Assembly: GCA_026686845.1 (NCBI GenBank) | Contig: JAIVEN010000021.1 | Span: 12,976,001 to 13,040,000 of the forward strand | Direction of reading: 5' to 3' | Length of the DNA: 64,000 bases | From: Adenanthera pavonina | Taxonomy: Eukaryota; Streptophyta; Magnoliopsida; Fabales; Fabaceae | Shown: positions 1 to 11,802 of the stretch, in pieces | How the letters are laid out: the number at the start of each line of letters is the position of its first letter | Position numbering within the stretch: the first letter of the stretch is position 1 | Position numbers and translations under genes: made by a program | The notes under the pieces: generated by a model | Told to the model about the DNA's origin: nothing | The model's input: the letters and a program-made list of their open reading frames with translations, nothing else | Databases searched by the model: none

Positions 1-866
1 TATAGCAAATCGAATTTACTGTTCACACTTGACAGAACAACTTTACACATGGAAATTCGCATGTTCCAACATACAATCATTTTCTAAAGATGAAAATTCG
101 AATTTTGACTCATAGCAGACGAACTTCAGAAGTTCAACGTTAAAGGCTATAACTTTCGATTTCTGTGAAATTCGTCTGTTAACCAACTGAAGTTTGAACT
201 TTGAATGTCAGAAGCATTAAATGCGGTTGGTAAACGGATAGTTTCTCAGAGTAACTGTTGGGTAATGTCTCTAACGGCTAGATCTTGTCTCTAACGTATA
301 GTTGGGGCTGAAATCTATAAATAGAACTTCATTTGAAGAAGTGGGTAACGATTTTTACTCTGTAAATACTGAAACTCTGTCAAATCATCTACTCAAAGTC
401 TCCTACTCTCACACTTCAATATTTGTACTTTAACTTTCATATACACTCTGATTAAGAGAGTTTATTCATTGTAAACAATCTTATCTTCATCTAGAAGAAA
501 GATTTTCTTGTGAGGGGATATCATAAGGGATTGGGAAAGCACTCAGTGAGAGTGCATAGAGTGAAAGTGTTAGCTCTAGAAATAGAGCATCATCTGTGTA
601 CTGAGGCATTTGCAAGAAGCCCACTGAATTCTTGTAGAATAGTGGAAAATCTCAAGTGGTGACTTGGGGACTAGACGTAGGTCAAGTTGAGAGACCGAAC
701 CAGGATAAATATTAGAGTCTTATCTTCCCTACTATTACTTTTACTGTTTATTCATTCATACTCTGTTTTACCATCACCCTTTGCTTTGTTCACTTTCTTA
801 ACTTTTTGCAGAAAATTTTTAATCTTCCCAATTCACCCCCCTCTTGGGAAGCCAGCTTATCTAATA
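1..866 (+). mobile_element. Copia (Sirevirus-like) LTR, family C, 5'-truncated by window edge (C0)
   Basis: The last 866 bases of a family C LTR. It matches the C LTRs at 10335-14409 and, reverse-complemented, 29724-31382 and 51679-53339. It holds the shared landmarks in order: the AACGG promoter motif (270-280), TATA box (315-324), the TTGTGAGGGGATATCA segment near 508, and the U5 stem-loop (824-851). It ends CTAATA, where other copies end CTAACA. No PBS follows. Family B LTR sequence begins at once, so this copy probably interrupts or truncates it. Confidence 0.85.
270..324 (+). promoter_or_regulatory. LTR core promoter: MSA-like motif plus TATA box (C0)
   Basis: TCTAACGGCTA at 270-280 fits the plant mitosis-specific activator consensus YCYAACGGYYA exactly. 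CTATAAATAG follows at 315-324. The same arrangement recurs in other LTR copies here, which argues for a shared U3 promoter. Function is inferred. Confidence 0.6.
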
Positions 867-2251
867 GATTTGTGATGATTTGATGTTATTGGCTGTGTGT
901 GTTTGAGGGGTTTTGAGACCCTAGATTGTCCAAAACCCAAGGGGAAACTCTACCTAATTTTCTATAGAATGTTTGAGCATGAATGATTTTAGATGTTTGA
1001 ATGATGATTTGATGATATGTGTTTGCAATATGTGATGATATGTTTGCTTGATTGGTAGTAACTACTGAGATTCCATGAATCTCATTCCTTCCAAATGCTA
1101 AACATGTTTAGGCCAAGGCAATGCAAGGAGTTCAAGAGGAGCTAAAAGAGATGAGGAAGAAATTGGTGGAAATTATGTTCTTGTAAGTATTGTTGTTAAT
1201 TTTGACAATATGTATAAATTTGTATGCAAAGGCTAGATCATATATATATACACTGATGCAAGCATGTTCCTTGAGGTATGTTTTGGTGTTACATATGAAT
1301 TTGGAACAATGAATGATAGTGTAAGTATATTATGAAATTTATTATGCTAAAGTTTGGATGAAAGGGTTCAATCTGGATACCCTAATAGAATGTTAGTACT
1401 GTTTATTCGAAACAGGACAATTAACTTTATTGATTTATATGACATAAAATTAGATGGAATAAGCTTTCCATAGAGCTAAAGAACACCTCAATTGGTTAAG
1501 TATACTATTTATGATGAATTTGTAAAATTAGGGTTCAAAAACAGGGCAATGTTGGAAAACTGGAATGTTACTGAAGGTACTGAAAATTTTTAAAGGTATT
1601 ATAAAATTACACAGATCTCCAAAAATTTAGTAGTTTACATGTATAAAAATTTCAATATCTTAAGTTTAATATTTGACTAATTTGGAAGTGATTAGAGTTA
1701 TATAATGAGAGATATGTAAGTTTTTATAAGATTGTTCCAGTGAAAGTTAAGTTCTGACCCTTGATAGTTCAAACTACTTCCACACCCTATTCCAGTAGAA
1801 TAAATTTACAGGAAACTACGGTTAGAAAGTAGACATATGGGACTTTCTAATGACATGGAGAATACATGATTTGACTAAGGATATCATGAGATATGAATTT
1901 TTAAAGATGATGCCAAAACCTGGGAAGTTTCAAAATAACTAAATATATAGTAATTATTTGAGAAATAAAATGTACAAATTGGTCTTGAGAATACTCTATT
2001 TCATATTTTTTTCATGTAGAAAATCTTTCTAGATATTTTTAGAGACTTAAATCACTTTGATATGATTTTTCTAGAATTAGTTATGAATTTTCAAATTTTG
2101 TCGAGTAAAATGGAAAGTGCACAATAAATAGTACCAGAAATAAAGAAAAATCTGTTTTGATATTTTTATGCAATCAAGCCTTTAATCATGCAATAATGGA
2201 CCTAATTGGAGTTTAATACATGTGAAATGGGTTTAAGTTTAAGGTGTTACA
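867..2251 (+). mobile_element. Chromovirus-type Gypsy LTR, family B, 3' part only (B0)
   Basis: This is colinear with the 3' half of the B LTRs at 6933-10254 and 38384-41121, including the segment ACTACTGAGATTCCATGAAT near 1060-1080. It ends in the family terminus GGTGTTACA at 2243-2251. The 5' half is missing, cut at the junction with the C LTR at 866. Confidence 0.8.
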
Positions 2252-2985
2252 ACATAACTACGTTGACTCTGTAAAATTCATCCATTGAGACTCAAAATTC
2301 GAATTTTGGTATGTCAAATGCATTTAGAGCAATTGTTGAATGACGCTTTTGCAGAGTAATGACTATAACTTTTATCTAATGGATAGATCTAGTATCTAAT
2401 GAATAGTTAAGCCAAAAATCTATAAATAGGACCTCATTTGAACTTATGGGTAACAAATTAAATGAGTTTGTGCGAAAATGCTACTTCAATACGTAAAATC
2501 TTTCTGTGTTAGCATTCATAGTTAAACCTACCTCATTAGAGTAAACTTTCAATGTATTTTCTACTCTAAAAGAGAGTTTCCATTCTGTAATCATTCTTTT
2601 CTAAAATTTCTGGGTAGAATCTTAGTATGGGAAAATATTAAGGAAAATTACACATCTTTTAAGGGTATAGGGAGAATGGCTTCATAAATGCCAATTGAAA
2701 CTTGTGGGATGTACTGAGACTTCATAAGTTCCCGAATTAAACTTGTGAGATATAGTGAAAATTCCAAGTGGTGGCTTGAGGACTAGATGTAAGTCAAGTG
2801 ATTAGGCTGAACCAGGATAAATTCTTATGTCTAATCCTTCATTTTCCTGTTTCATCTATATCTTTTATCATCCTCTGTTCATCTCTGTTCTACTCTATTC
2901 TTGGTAAAATTGGGTTGTGCTTCAATAAGGGAAAAAATTTTGCATCACCAAATTCACCTCCTTAGGTGACGAGCCATACCTTATA
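2252..2985 (+). mobile_element. Copia LTR, family D, 3' part; 5' LTR of element D1 (D0)
   Basis: The sequence aligns with the 3' third of the D LTR at 11803-14209. A TATA box CTATAAATAGG lies at 2420-2430. A U5 stem-loop (TCACC...AGGTGA) lies at 2945-2969. The LTR ends about 2985, two bases before a recognisable PBS, so it is the 5' LTR of the downstream gag-bearing element. The upstream part was lost or displaced by the B LTR. Confidence 0.8.
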
Positions 2986-2987
2986 GT

Positions 2988-3003
2988 TGGTATCAAAGCT
3001 TGG
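2988..3003 (+). other. Primer-binding site of element D1
   Basis: TGGTATCAAAGCTTGG follows the LTR end after two bases. It resembles the plant initiator tRNA-Met PBS (TGGTATCAGAGC) with a G-to-A change. Confidence 0.8.
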
Positions 3004-3038
3004 ACTTCCAGTAAAAGATCTAATCATCCGGGAGCAAG

Positions 3039-4700
3039 ATGGCTAGTTTTGGAGAAAATGTACAACCACACGAGAATAACATCAACAATCCTTCAGGCTT
3101 TAGTGGTGAACACTATTGATATTGGAAGATAAGAATACATATATATCTTTAATCCATAGATCTGGACATCTGGTCTATCATAAAGAAGGGTGACTTTGTG
3201 CCAATGCAGACATAGGATAATGGCACATTCAAAGAAAAGCCAGAAGCAGAGTAGAATGATGAAAATAAGCGAAGAGTTCTACTAAACTTCAAGGCAAAAC
3301 ACTCCTTGGTCAGTGCTCTTTCACAAGATGGATTCTATAGAATGTCAGATTGCAACATAGCTAAAGAAATGTGGGACATTCTAAGGATTGCTCATGAAAG
3401 AACCAAGGGAGTGAAGGAAAATAGACTCAGCTTTCTCATAGCAGAATATAAAATGTTCAAGATGATTAATGATTAATCTATTGAAAATTTCCAAATTCAT
3501 TTTACTTACATCATCAATCATCTAGCATCTACCAAAAGTGATAGCTATTGAAGAGACAAGAGGAGAATCATATCAATTTGTCACTGCATTGTTTGGAAGC
3601 CTTGCTAAACATGAAGGAAGACTTAACCTTCTTTGGGAACAGCAAAATAAAGAAAGATACTAATGTTCAAAGCTACTACATCATAGAGCTTAGAAGATGA
3701 TGACACTGATGATGAAAGTGATGATAGCAATAATGATGATGAGGAGGACGAGCTGAAATAGTTGACCATCAGATTTAGGAGATTCCTTAACATCAAAAAG
3801 GAGTTTCAGGAACAAAAGTACTCCTACCATGCAAATAAACTGAAGTACCATTCAAAGAGGCAAGGAAGAAGATATATAGAAAAGAAAAGTGAAAAAGCTA
3901 AAGTGGCATATACCTCTATAATTTGGGGCAACAGTTCAAATGAGATGATGAGGATACCTATCCAGACTTAATGGCTAAGACCAATGATGAGGTATCAAAT
4001 TCTAACTCTGAATTTGATTCTAATTATTCTTTTGATGAGTTGCAAGATGCTTATAATAAAATGTATGACGAACTAATTAGATTAGCAAAAGTACTAGCAC
4101 ACAGTAAGAAGAAAGTGATTTCCTTAAAAAATGAATTATAATTCGAAAAGAATGAAAATGAATCGCTTAAAAAAAAGATGAGTTAGAAAATATCTATTAA
4201 ACCCACTTACACATTTTCTCTTGTGATTCATGTGATAGATTAACTAAAGAAAAAGAGGAATTAACTAAAGTCAGCCAATTTCACCCAAGAAAAGGATAAG
4301 TTGAATATTCCACTTAGGAAACAAAAAAGTTTGTGTAACAAGTTAGGTACTGGCTGCATAAATTAGTCCAAGGAGAAGAATAAGCGTTATAAGAAACTCT
4401 CTGTACCTACTGTAATGCCTAACTCACCATTATGCACATATTGTGATAAAAATGGGCATATTACCTATCTGTGCAATGTTAAGAGAAATGGTTTAAGTAA
4501 AGACATGAAATAGGTTCCAAAGAATATCACTAATCTTCTTGGACCTAAAAACAAAGGGATACCAAAATGTTCGTATGGTATTTCATGTGTGCAGAATAAC
4601 TCCAAGAAGAAAGAACATATTATTGTAAGGAAGAAGTCACAAAAAAGAAAAGATTCTCAAAACTCTAAAACTTTAATTACAAATCACAATGAAGGACCTT
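3039..4700 (+). pseudogene. Sirevirus-like gag pseudogene of element D1
   Basis: Gag forms the RNA-packaging particle of Copia elements. The ATG at 3039 opens MASFGENVQPHENN, followed by the N-terminal gag block SGEHY..YWK, then KGDFVPM and LLNFKAKH, all shared with the gag at 14465. From about 3760 the C-terminal part resumes with FRRFLNIKKEF, a charged region and a coiled-coil-like stretch. At 4436-4480 lies an intact zinc knuckle, CTYCDKNGHITYLC (CX2CX4HX4C), then a GPK-containing tail. Many stops and frame changes interrupt it. Several stops fit TGG-to-TAG or CAG-to-TAG changes. No protease, integrase or reverse transcriptase follows. I judge it certainly gag-related and certainly inactive. 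Confidence 0.85.
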
Positions 4701-6078
4701 AAACAGAATTCAAATCACTCACCTTAAGAAAAGAGAGAGTAGATGCTTGTACACTGGTGTGACAAATACAAAGAAGAAAAATGAATAATTACACACCAAA
4801 GTCAAGCAAAAGATCATAAGGAGATGATCTTTGTAACCTCTGACACTTACTTTATTCAATTATTGCATTATATATTTTTAGGTAAGATTAAACTCTGTTG
4901 CCATATGTACTTTAAAATGTTTAAATTGACCATTAATGGACCCTAGTAAGAAAGGATACCAATGAAAGAAAAAGATATTCCTTTTATTTTTGCAGGTACT
5001 CCTTGAGCTAAATGGTGAAAGTTTGATAAAGATGGAATACCGATGTGCTTAATTAGAATCATACTGAAAAAAGAAGAAGTTAACTATTAACCAAGTTTGT
5101 TTGTAAGTGTTTAACATGTTTTCAAATATGCTTAGTTGAAACTGTTATTTGAGATTATTAAAATAAAGTATGGCCCTTGTTCAAATAATGAACTATCTGA
5201 AAATGATGGTGCTTATGTGAAGATCATTGTTTGCATGAACCCATTTCTTTATTTGTATAACCAAACGTGTGTGATTTTCAAAATTTCTCTTGCTTACTGA
5301 TTTTAATTTGAGTAATGATCTAGAAAGCATGTATACTTGAATAAATGCTCATGCTTAGGTGGAGCTTATAACTTTGCATATAAAGGTTTTTAAAAGCTCT
5401 TTTTGATTTTAAAAAGAAATTCAATCATAATGCTTAAACACCTGCATCATGTGCTTATTTGTTGCATTGTGATTCCTTAGTTTTATCATATGAAATGCAT
5501 AGGTTGAGGGGGAGCACTTTCTGAAATTAAATTACTTATGCTTTAGCTCACCCCATTTATTGTGAAGAGATTTGTTGTTTGGTCTTAATCTACTAAAGGA
5601 AGCAATGATGTTTCAACATCTCTCCTTGATCCTAAAGGAAGAAGGTAATAACTCTTCAACAATGAGATACCTCTTGTGATATATGTATATCATGATAATC
5701 TTAACAAGAAGCATCATAACATTTGGTATTATAAAAGTTTCAAGCAACAATTGGTATTAATTTTGACATCAGTAAAAATTAGCATAATTTGAACATGCAG
5801 TGCATAATAAGTTTTGATAATGATTTGTATTTTAGCTTGTGCTTCAGTATGTGCTTAGAACAACCTTAGACATATGTGCTTACTGGTAAAACATCACAAA
5901 CAGAGCAAGAAGAATTATAGGAGAATTTTTCTTCAAACCTTTTTGTTGATGTCAAATAAGGGGAGAAGTTATGTGAAAAATATGCATATGCTTAATCTAG
6001 AATTATTTGAATTGAACTCCATTATATGTGTTAATCATTCATTAAGCATATTTTTCACAAGTGATTTGTTATCATCCA
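4701..6078 (+). mobile_element. Non-coding internal region of element D1, no pol
   Basis: The stretch joins gag directly to the 3' end. I see no protease, integrase, RT or RNase H motif in any frame. The first part (about 4790-5230) is colinear with 56190-56650 on the minus strand. A G-rich tract GTTGAGGGGGAGCAC at 5501-5515 resembles the additional polypurine tracts of Sireviruses. A matching tract occurs on the minus strand at 53406-53420. Confidence 0.65.
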
Positions 6079-6090
6079 AAAGGGGGAGAT
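6079..6090 (+). other. Polypurine tract of element D1
   Basis: AAAGGGGGAGAT sits directly before the 3' LTR start TGTTAGG at 6091. This is the usual Sirevirus-type plus-strand priming site. Confidence 0.85.
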
Positions 6091-6932
6091 TGTTAGGTTT
6101 AATATATTATAAGTTTTGATGATTACAAATGCAAAGTAATAAGGAACAAATGCATCATATTCATCTAACATATATATTGTTTATTAAAGAAGTAAAATGT
6201 GCATTAGTATGTATTTAATTATGTTTATAATGTATATATCATGCCATATACTAATATATCCACTGTACTTTTTTATTTTATAATACAAATTGGATATATA
6301 AATTAGACTAACTACTTGGTTTGTAAGTGTAATACATTAAATGTAAGATTGTCCAAATAAGAAGAGTGAGCATTGGAATAAAAAAAGGGAAACCAACATC
6401 ATGTCTCACTCAAAGAAGAAGAAGAGAAATGATGCTCCAAGAATGGAAGATAGAAGGAAGCATGCCAAGAATAGGAATAACCAATTGAAAGTAGAATTGA
6501 ACTTAGCTATTAGGTATATTTTATTTTCACTTAGGTCATAAGGTGGTTTAATCTTTAAAATTTACTTAATCATATTATGATATGTTTTCAATGATTAAAT
6601 TAAGTAAATATGATGTTAACATGTGTTAAAATTAAGAAATATTGACTAACAGACAAATTTTGGATTTGACTCATGTTTATTTTATGCAAAAGTCAAACTT
6701 TGCTTAGTAAAATTCGAAGTTATAGAAGTTTTAAGTCTAACTGATGAATTTTAGTTCTGAAATTCGAATTTTAGGCTAAGTATTATTAGTGAAAGTATGC
6801 AAAATTCGCATAAACCTTAGTCAATCGAATGTTAGTGAAGTTCAAAGTAAGTTCAAAGTCACTTCCTCTAATATACAATCTTTGAACTTTAAAGTGCAAA
6901 TTTTAAAATAAAAACTTGTAAGTCTTGTTAGA
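6091..6932 (+). mobile_element. 3' LTR of element D1, first segment (family D)
   Basis: It starts TGTTAGGTTTAATATATTAT, matching the D LTR start at 11803, and lies directly after the PPT. It is broken at 6932 by a B LTR and resumes at 10255. Confidence 0.8.
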
Positions 6933-9900
6933 TGTAATATCCCTATGTTTATGGGATGTTATAAAATGAATAAAAGATAAGAAATAAAGTGAGACGAAAA
7001 GACTATATATATACTCAAACTTTAATAGGAATTAATTTCTCATCTAATTTTCAAAGGTTATGTTTTGAAATTAATTTTCCATAAGGTCCTTAACAGAAAT
7101 TAATTCCATAATTTACCCCGAAAAATATGTAATATACCACTTGAATGAAAGCCCGCTCCAATCTGAATGCAACGATATAAGTATTGCACAACTAGGTAGT
7201 TTGGGTTAAGAGATAAACTAATTTAAAAATTAATATAAATAGTGCAAAAAGAAATAATAAAAAATTGGTCTTTGGGTAAAATTATAAGAAAGTGCCTAAA
7301 AGAATGGATAATTACGTTTTTGACCTGGTTTAAGGGCAAAATGGTCATTTCCCATATAAGAAGTAAAATGTGAATATTGTATTTAAGCTCTAAGGAAAAA
7401 ATGTTGATATCATAAAAAGTATAAAGAATTTGCAAAAATAGGTATACACTATTTTGGATAAAATAGGGTAAAGAGGTCAATTATCTTGATTCGAAGGAAA
7501 AAGAAGAAAATGATAATTTTACCCATAGAAAAAGAAAATAAAAGATAAAAAAAGGAAAGAAAGGCGGTGGACACTGAAGGTGAAGAAGGATTTATGAATT
7601 TTGGAGAAAATTACACCTCAGACCTAAAAATTTTAAAAATTATAAATTTATCCCGGGTTAAGAGTATTTTTGGAAATATGAAAAATTATAGTCAAAATGA
7701 AGCTCTTGATAAGCTAAGCCCAATGGAATGATGTTTGGAAATTAATAAAGTTAGTATGAATTTGCTATGGGTATTTGGAATAAAAGTCAGTATTGTACTG
7801 ATAGAAGGGATTTTAGACTGCAGAAAAAGCAGTACTTAGTCAAGGATAATGAATGGACCTTATCCAAATATGTTTTGGGTCAAGATAATGATTTTGGATC
7901 AAAAGTAATTTTGCATAATCCTGTATCAATTTAATGATAATTTCAGCCAAAATATTTAATCAGTATGGGTAAATTTAATCGATAAAGGGTATATTGGTCC
8001 ATAAAAATTTATTAAATCAATTTTTGGCAAAAAATGTGCTCAAGACACGTCTAAAAACTGATCAAGGATGCCAAGGGAATTTCTTGAAAAACTCTACTAC
8101 TTAAAGTAACGATGATTGACCAAAAAAAATGATAATTAATTGGTTATTACATCTCTTTCCTTAATGACTTGAGTTAAGCCATTTTCACCACTTCAAACAT
8201 GTCTGGTTCAATAGCCCTTAGGGGGAGAGAGACCACAAAAACTTGAGAGGAAATTAGAGAAGCAAGGGGCAAAAGTTGGAGCTTATGTGACCAAGGTAAG
8301 CTTTTATGACTATTATCTTATGTAATGAAGTGTTTAAGAGAGTTTCCATGGAGTTTTTCTTTCTCTCTTGCCCTAGAGAATTTCTGCCATCCATAGCCTA
8401 GAGAGAGAAAATTGAGTTATGAAGAAACCAATCCATAGAAAAGCTTAGAAATGGCTTAAAGAGCAAGGATGTACAAGTTATTTGATGTTTAGAGAAGTAG
8501 GTATTTTTATAAAATTTTATGGAATTTTCTGCTATTTAAGGTTTGATTTAAGAAGGGAATTTTATGATTTTGACACCAAAAATGGATTTCTTGGATCCAA
8601 AATAGATTAAAATAAGTATGTTGCACAAGAAATTCCCAAAGAACAACTAAATGGAATTTTAAGGTTTAAGATGCCACTTTTTGAATGAGGTCATGCAATC
8701 AATGGTTTGTGACCTTGTTTTATGATGCTATAGGGTTCAAGGAAGTATTAAAAGACTAAAGGAAGTATCCCTAAAGTTTGGAGATCATTGGAAAGCAAGA
8801 AGGTAGTTACTTTCCCTATCAATGCTTTATGTTACCATTATTATTTTCTTGATTTAATGAATATGCCATATATTTGTATGAATATTTTGTGATGATATTG
8901 ATTGGTTGACTAGTTGATTAGAGGGTTTTGTGACCCTAGGATGTCCACTTTATAATGTGTTATCATGTCAAATTTTTTATGAAAATACTATGGCATAATA
9001 TATTCTTTTGACTTTTATGGATGGATTTATGAAATGTTAATGATAATTTGAATGCATGATTGGATGTAACTACTGAGATTCTTTGAATCTCACTCTCCCT
9101 AAATGACTAACCATGCTAGGGTGAAGACATGGAAGTGGCCAAGGAGAAAGCAAGAGAAATGAAGAAGATAGTGAAGAGTCATTGATTTTTCAAGTTATAA
9201 TGCCATGATATGACATTATGTATTAAATAATGTATGAGGTGTGGTTCTGTAATTATGCATGTTTATGTTTCCTTAAGCTCTCTTATCATGTAATGTGTGA
9301 AATAGGAGCATTGAATGTCAATGAATTATGTTTATGAAGTTTATTATATGAGATATGGCATGATTATACTCAAGAATGACTGGTAGTAGTTTGAACTAAG
9401 CTGCTCTATTCGAAACAGGTCCATTAGTAATGTAGTATATATATTCTGAAAGTAGATAGAATAATATTTCCAAAGAGTTAAAGAACACCTAAATTGGATA
9501 AGTGTACAATTTATGGTGAATTTTCAAATTTAGGGTTTAGAATAGGACAATGTAGAGAAAAACTGAAACTTTGCCATAATCACTAGAAATTTCAAAATAC
9601 AATAGAAAATAATAAAAAGCTCCAAAAATTCAATGGCTTGCATTTTTGGAAACCCATAAGTCTCAGAAAATGAATGCCATAGGTTTGATAGTATTTGGAG
9701 CTATAAAGAAAGAGTTATGTAATTTCTCTTAAAACTATTCTAGTAGAAATAGTATTTTGACCCTTAATGATTTATGTCGATTCCATGCCTTGTACAAGGT
9801 GAATAAATGTGCAAGAAAAATATATATAAAAGAAGATATACAGGGATTTCCAAGGACATAAAGAATGAATAATTTGTTTTAGGATATCATGAGATATGAA

Positions 9901-10254
9901 TTTTTAAATATAAGGTCAAAACCTAGGAAGTTTCAAAATGACCAAATGCATAGCAAATATTTGAGAAATAAACAGTATAAATTAGTCAGGAGAATACTCT
10001 ATTTCATATTTTTTCCTTGTAGAAAATATTTTTAGATATATTTATAGAGTTGAATCCCTTTGAGATGATTTTTCTAGAATTAGTTATGAACTTTCAAAGT
10101 TCATTGGGTAAAATGGAAAATGCACAATGAACAGTACCCAAAATAAAGAAAAATCTGTTTTGATATTTTTATGCAATCAAGTCTCTAATAATGTAATAAT
10201 GGATATAATTGGAGTCAAATATATAGGAAATGGATGTAAGTTTAAGGTGTTACA
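6933..10254 (+). mobile_element. Solo chromovirus LTR, family B (B1)
   Basis: It runs from TGTAATATCCC to GGTGTTACA, about 3.3 kb, longer than the 2.7-kb copy at 38384. No PBS or internal sequence flanks it, so it is a solo LTR. Flanking pentamers TTAGA and TTCGC agree only at three of five positions, so the target duplication is decayed or uncertain. D-type LTR sequence lies on both sides. It holds no coding sequence that I recognise. Confidence 0.75.
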
Positions 10255-10334
10255 TTCGCACATACCTTTGATAGTCAAACATTACTGTTCAACATTCGAA
10301 TTTCGAAGAGAGAAATTTTGTGTCATGTTGAAAA
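10255..10334 (+). mobile_element. 3' LTR of element D1, second segment
   Basis: An 80-base piece of D-type LTR containing a CATTCGAATTTCG palindromic motif lies between solo B1 and the start of C1. The remainder of this LTR is not recognised downstream. Confidence 0.5.
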
Positions 10335-11802
10335 TGTTGAATCCAGAGTTTTGATGATTCCAAACTAACCCTTAAGAGCTTGGAATAAAGATATCAAAGG
10401 TACCCAAAAGGTTTCAAGTGAAGAAATTTTGGAGAAATCTGTGCAAAAATAGATGTAGGATGTTTAGTTGTGTTTTAATTTGAGTAAAAGACTTTGATTT
10501 GGTGAAAAGATATTTGAAAACCTTGATTCTATGTTAAATCATGGAATATTTGAAAAACACCCACCAACAGATGAAGTTTGAAAGATTTATATTGAACTGT
10601 CATCTTGGAAATTTGAACTTTGGCTTTAAAAATTCAAATTTCGTATTAAAACTGAATAAGTCTGAGGAGATGCTTCTTTGAAAGATGAATTTTGACTTGG
10701 GAAAATTCAAATTTTGATAAGTGTCTAAAAGGAGCTTTAAGCAACAAACGAACTTTGGGTTTTGAAAATTCAAATTTCAGAGAAACCGAAACTTATGAAA
10801 ACTAAAGAAATTCGTCTGAAATTGTGTAAAAGTTCATCTGAAACCAAGTTAAGATTGGGTTTCAAAATTGCTCATGACAGATGAACTTTGAACATGAAAA
10901 TTCGAATTTCAGAAACTAAACTTGTGAGTCTGTTACAATGATATGTTGACATACGAATGACAGTATTTATAAATTCAAATTTTGAAATAAGTCTGAAAGG
11001 AGGTCTCTCTGACAGACGAATTTTGCCCTTTGAAATTCGAATTTTGAAGAAAATAAACTACTGTGCCTTATAGACCCCAACTACGGACAGACGGATTTTG
11101 AGGTTTCAAAATTCGAATTTCGAAGGCATTGTAGCAAATTGAAAATACTGTTCACACTTAACAGAAAAACTTTCTTCTTGAAAATTCGTATGTCACAACA
11201 TAGAAATATTTTCCAAATATCAAAATTTGAATTTCACTTCATGACAGACGAACTTCGGGCATTCAACGTTGAAGCTGTTAACCTTCAGTTTCTTCGAAAT
11301 TCATCTGTTGACCAACCGAAATTCGAATTTTAGTATGTCAGAAGCATTAAATGCGGTTGGTTAACGAACAGTTTTTCAGAATAACCGTTGGATAACTTCT
11401 CCAACAGATAGATTTTGTCTCTAACGGATATTTGAGATCTAAATCTATAAATATAACATCATTTGAAGTTGTGGGTAATGATTTTAACATTGTATATACT
11501 GAAACTCTGCCAAACCATCTACTCAAAGTCTCTTATTCTCTCACTTCATTATTTTGTACTTCAACTTTCATATTCACTTTGTTTAAGAGAGTTTAATCCT
11601 TGTGAACAATCTTATCTTCATCTGGAAGATAGATTTTCTTGTGAGGGGATATCACAAGGGATTGGGAAGCACTTTGTAAGAGTGTGTAGAGTGATTGAGT
11701 GAAGCTCTAGAAACAGAGCAATATCTTTGTACTGAGACATTTGCAAGAAGCCCACTGAATTCTTGCAGAATAGTGTAAAATCTCAAGTGGTAACTTGGGG
11801 AC
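10335..11802 (+). mobile_element. 5' LTR of element C1, first segment (family C)
   Basis: It starts TGTTGAATCCAGAG, matching the C LTR starts in other copies (for example 53339 and 31382, minus strand). It carries repeated CGAATTT/AAATTCG motifs and the promoter cluster. It is interrupted at 11802 by a solo D LTR with a perfect 5-bp duplication. Removing that insert and one duplicate gives an LTR of about 1,663 bp, close to the 1,659-1,661 bp of two other copies. Confidence 0.9.
11382..11455 (+). promoter_or_regulatory. LTR core promoter with paired MSA-like motifs (C1)
   Basis: On the minus strand 11382-11392 reads TCCAACGGTTA, an exact YCYAACGGYYA match. On the plus strand 11420-11430 reads TCTAACGGATA, one mismatch. 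A TATA box CTATAAATATA is at 11445-11455. Factor binding is inferred. Confidence 0.6.
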
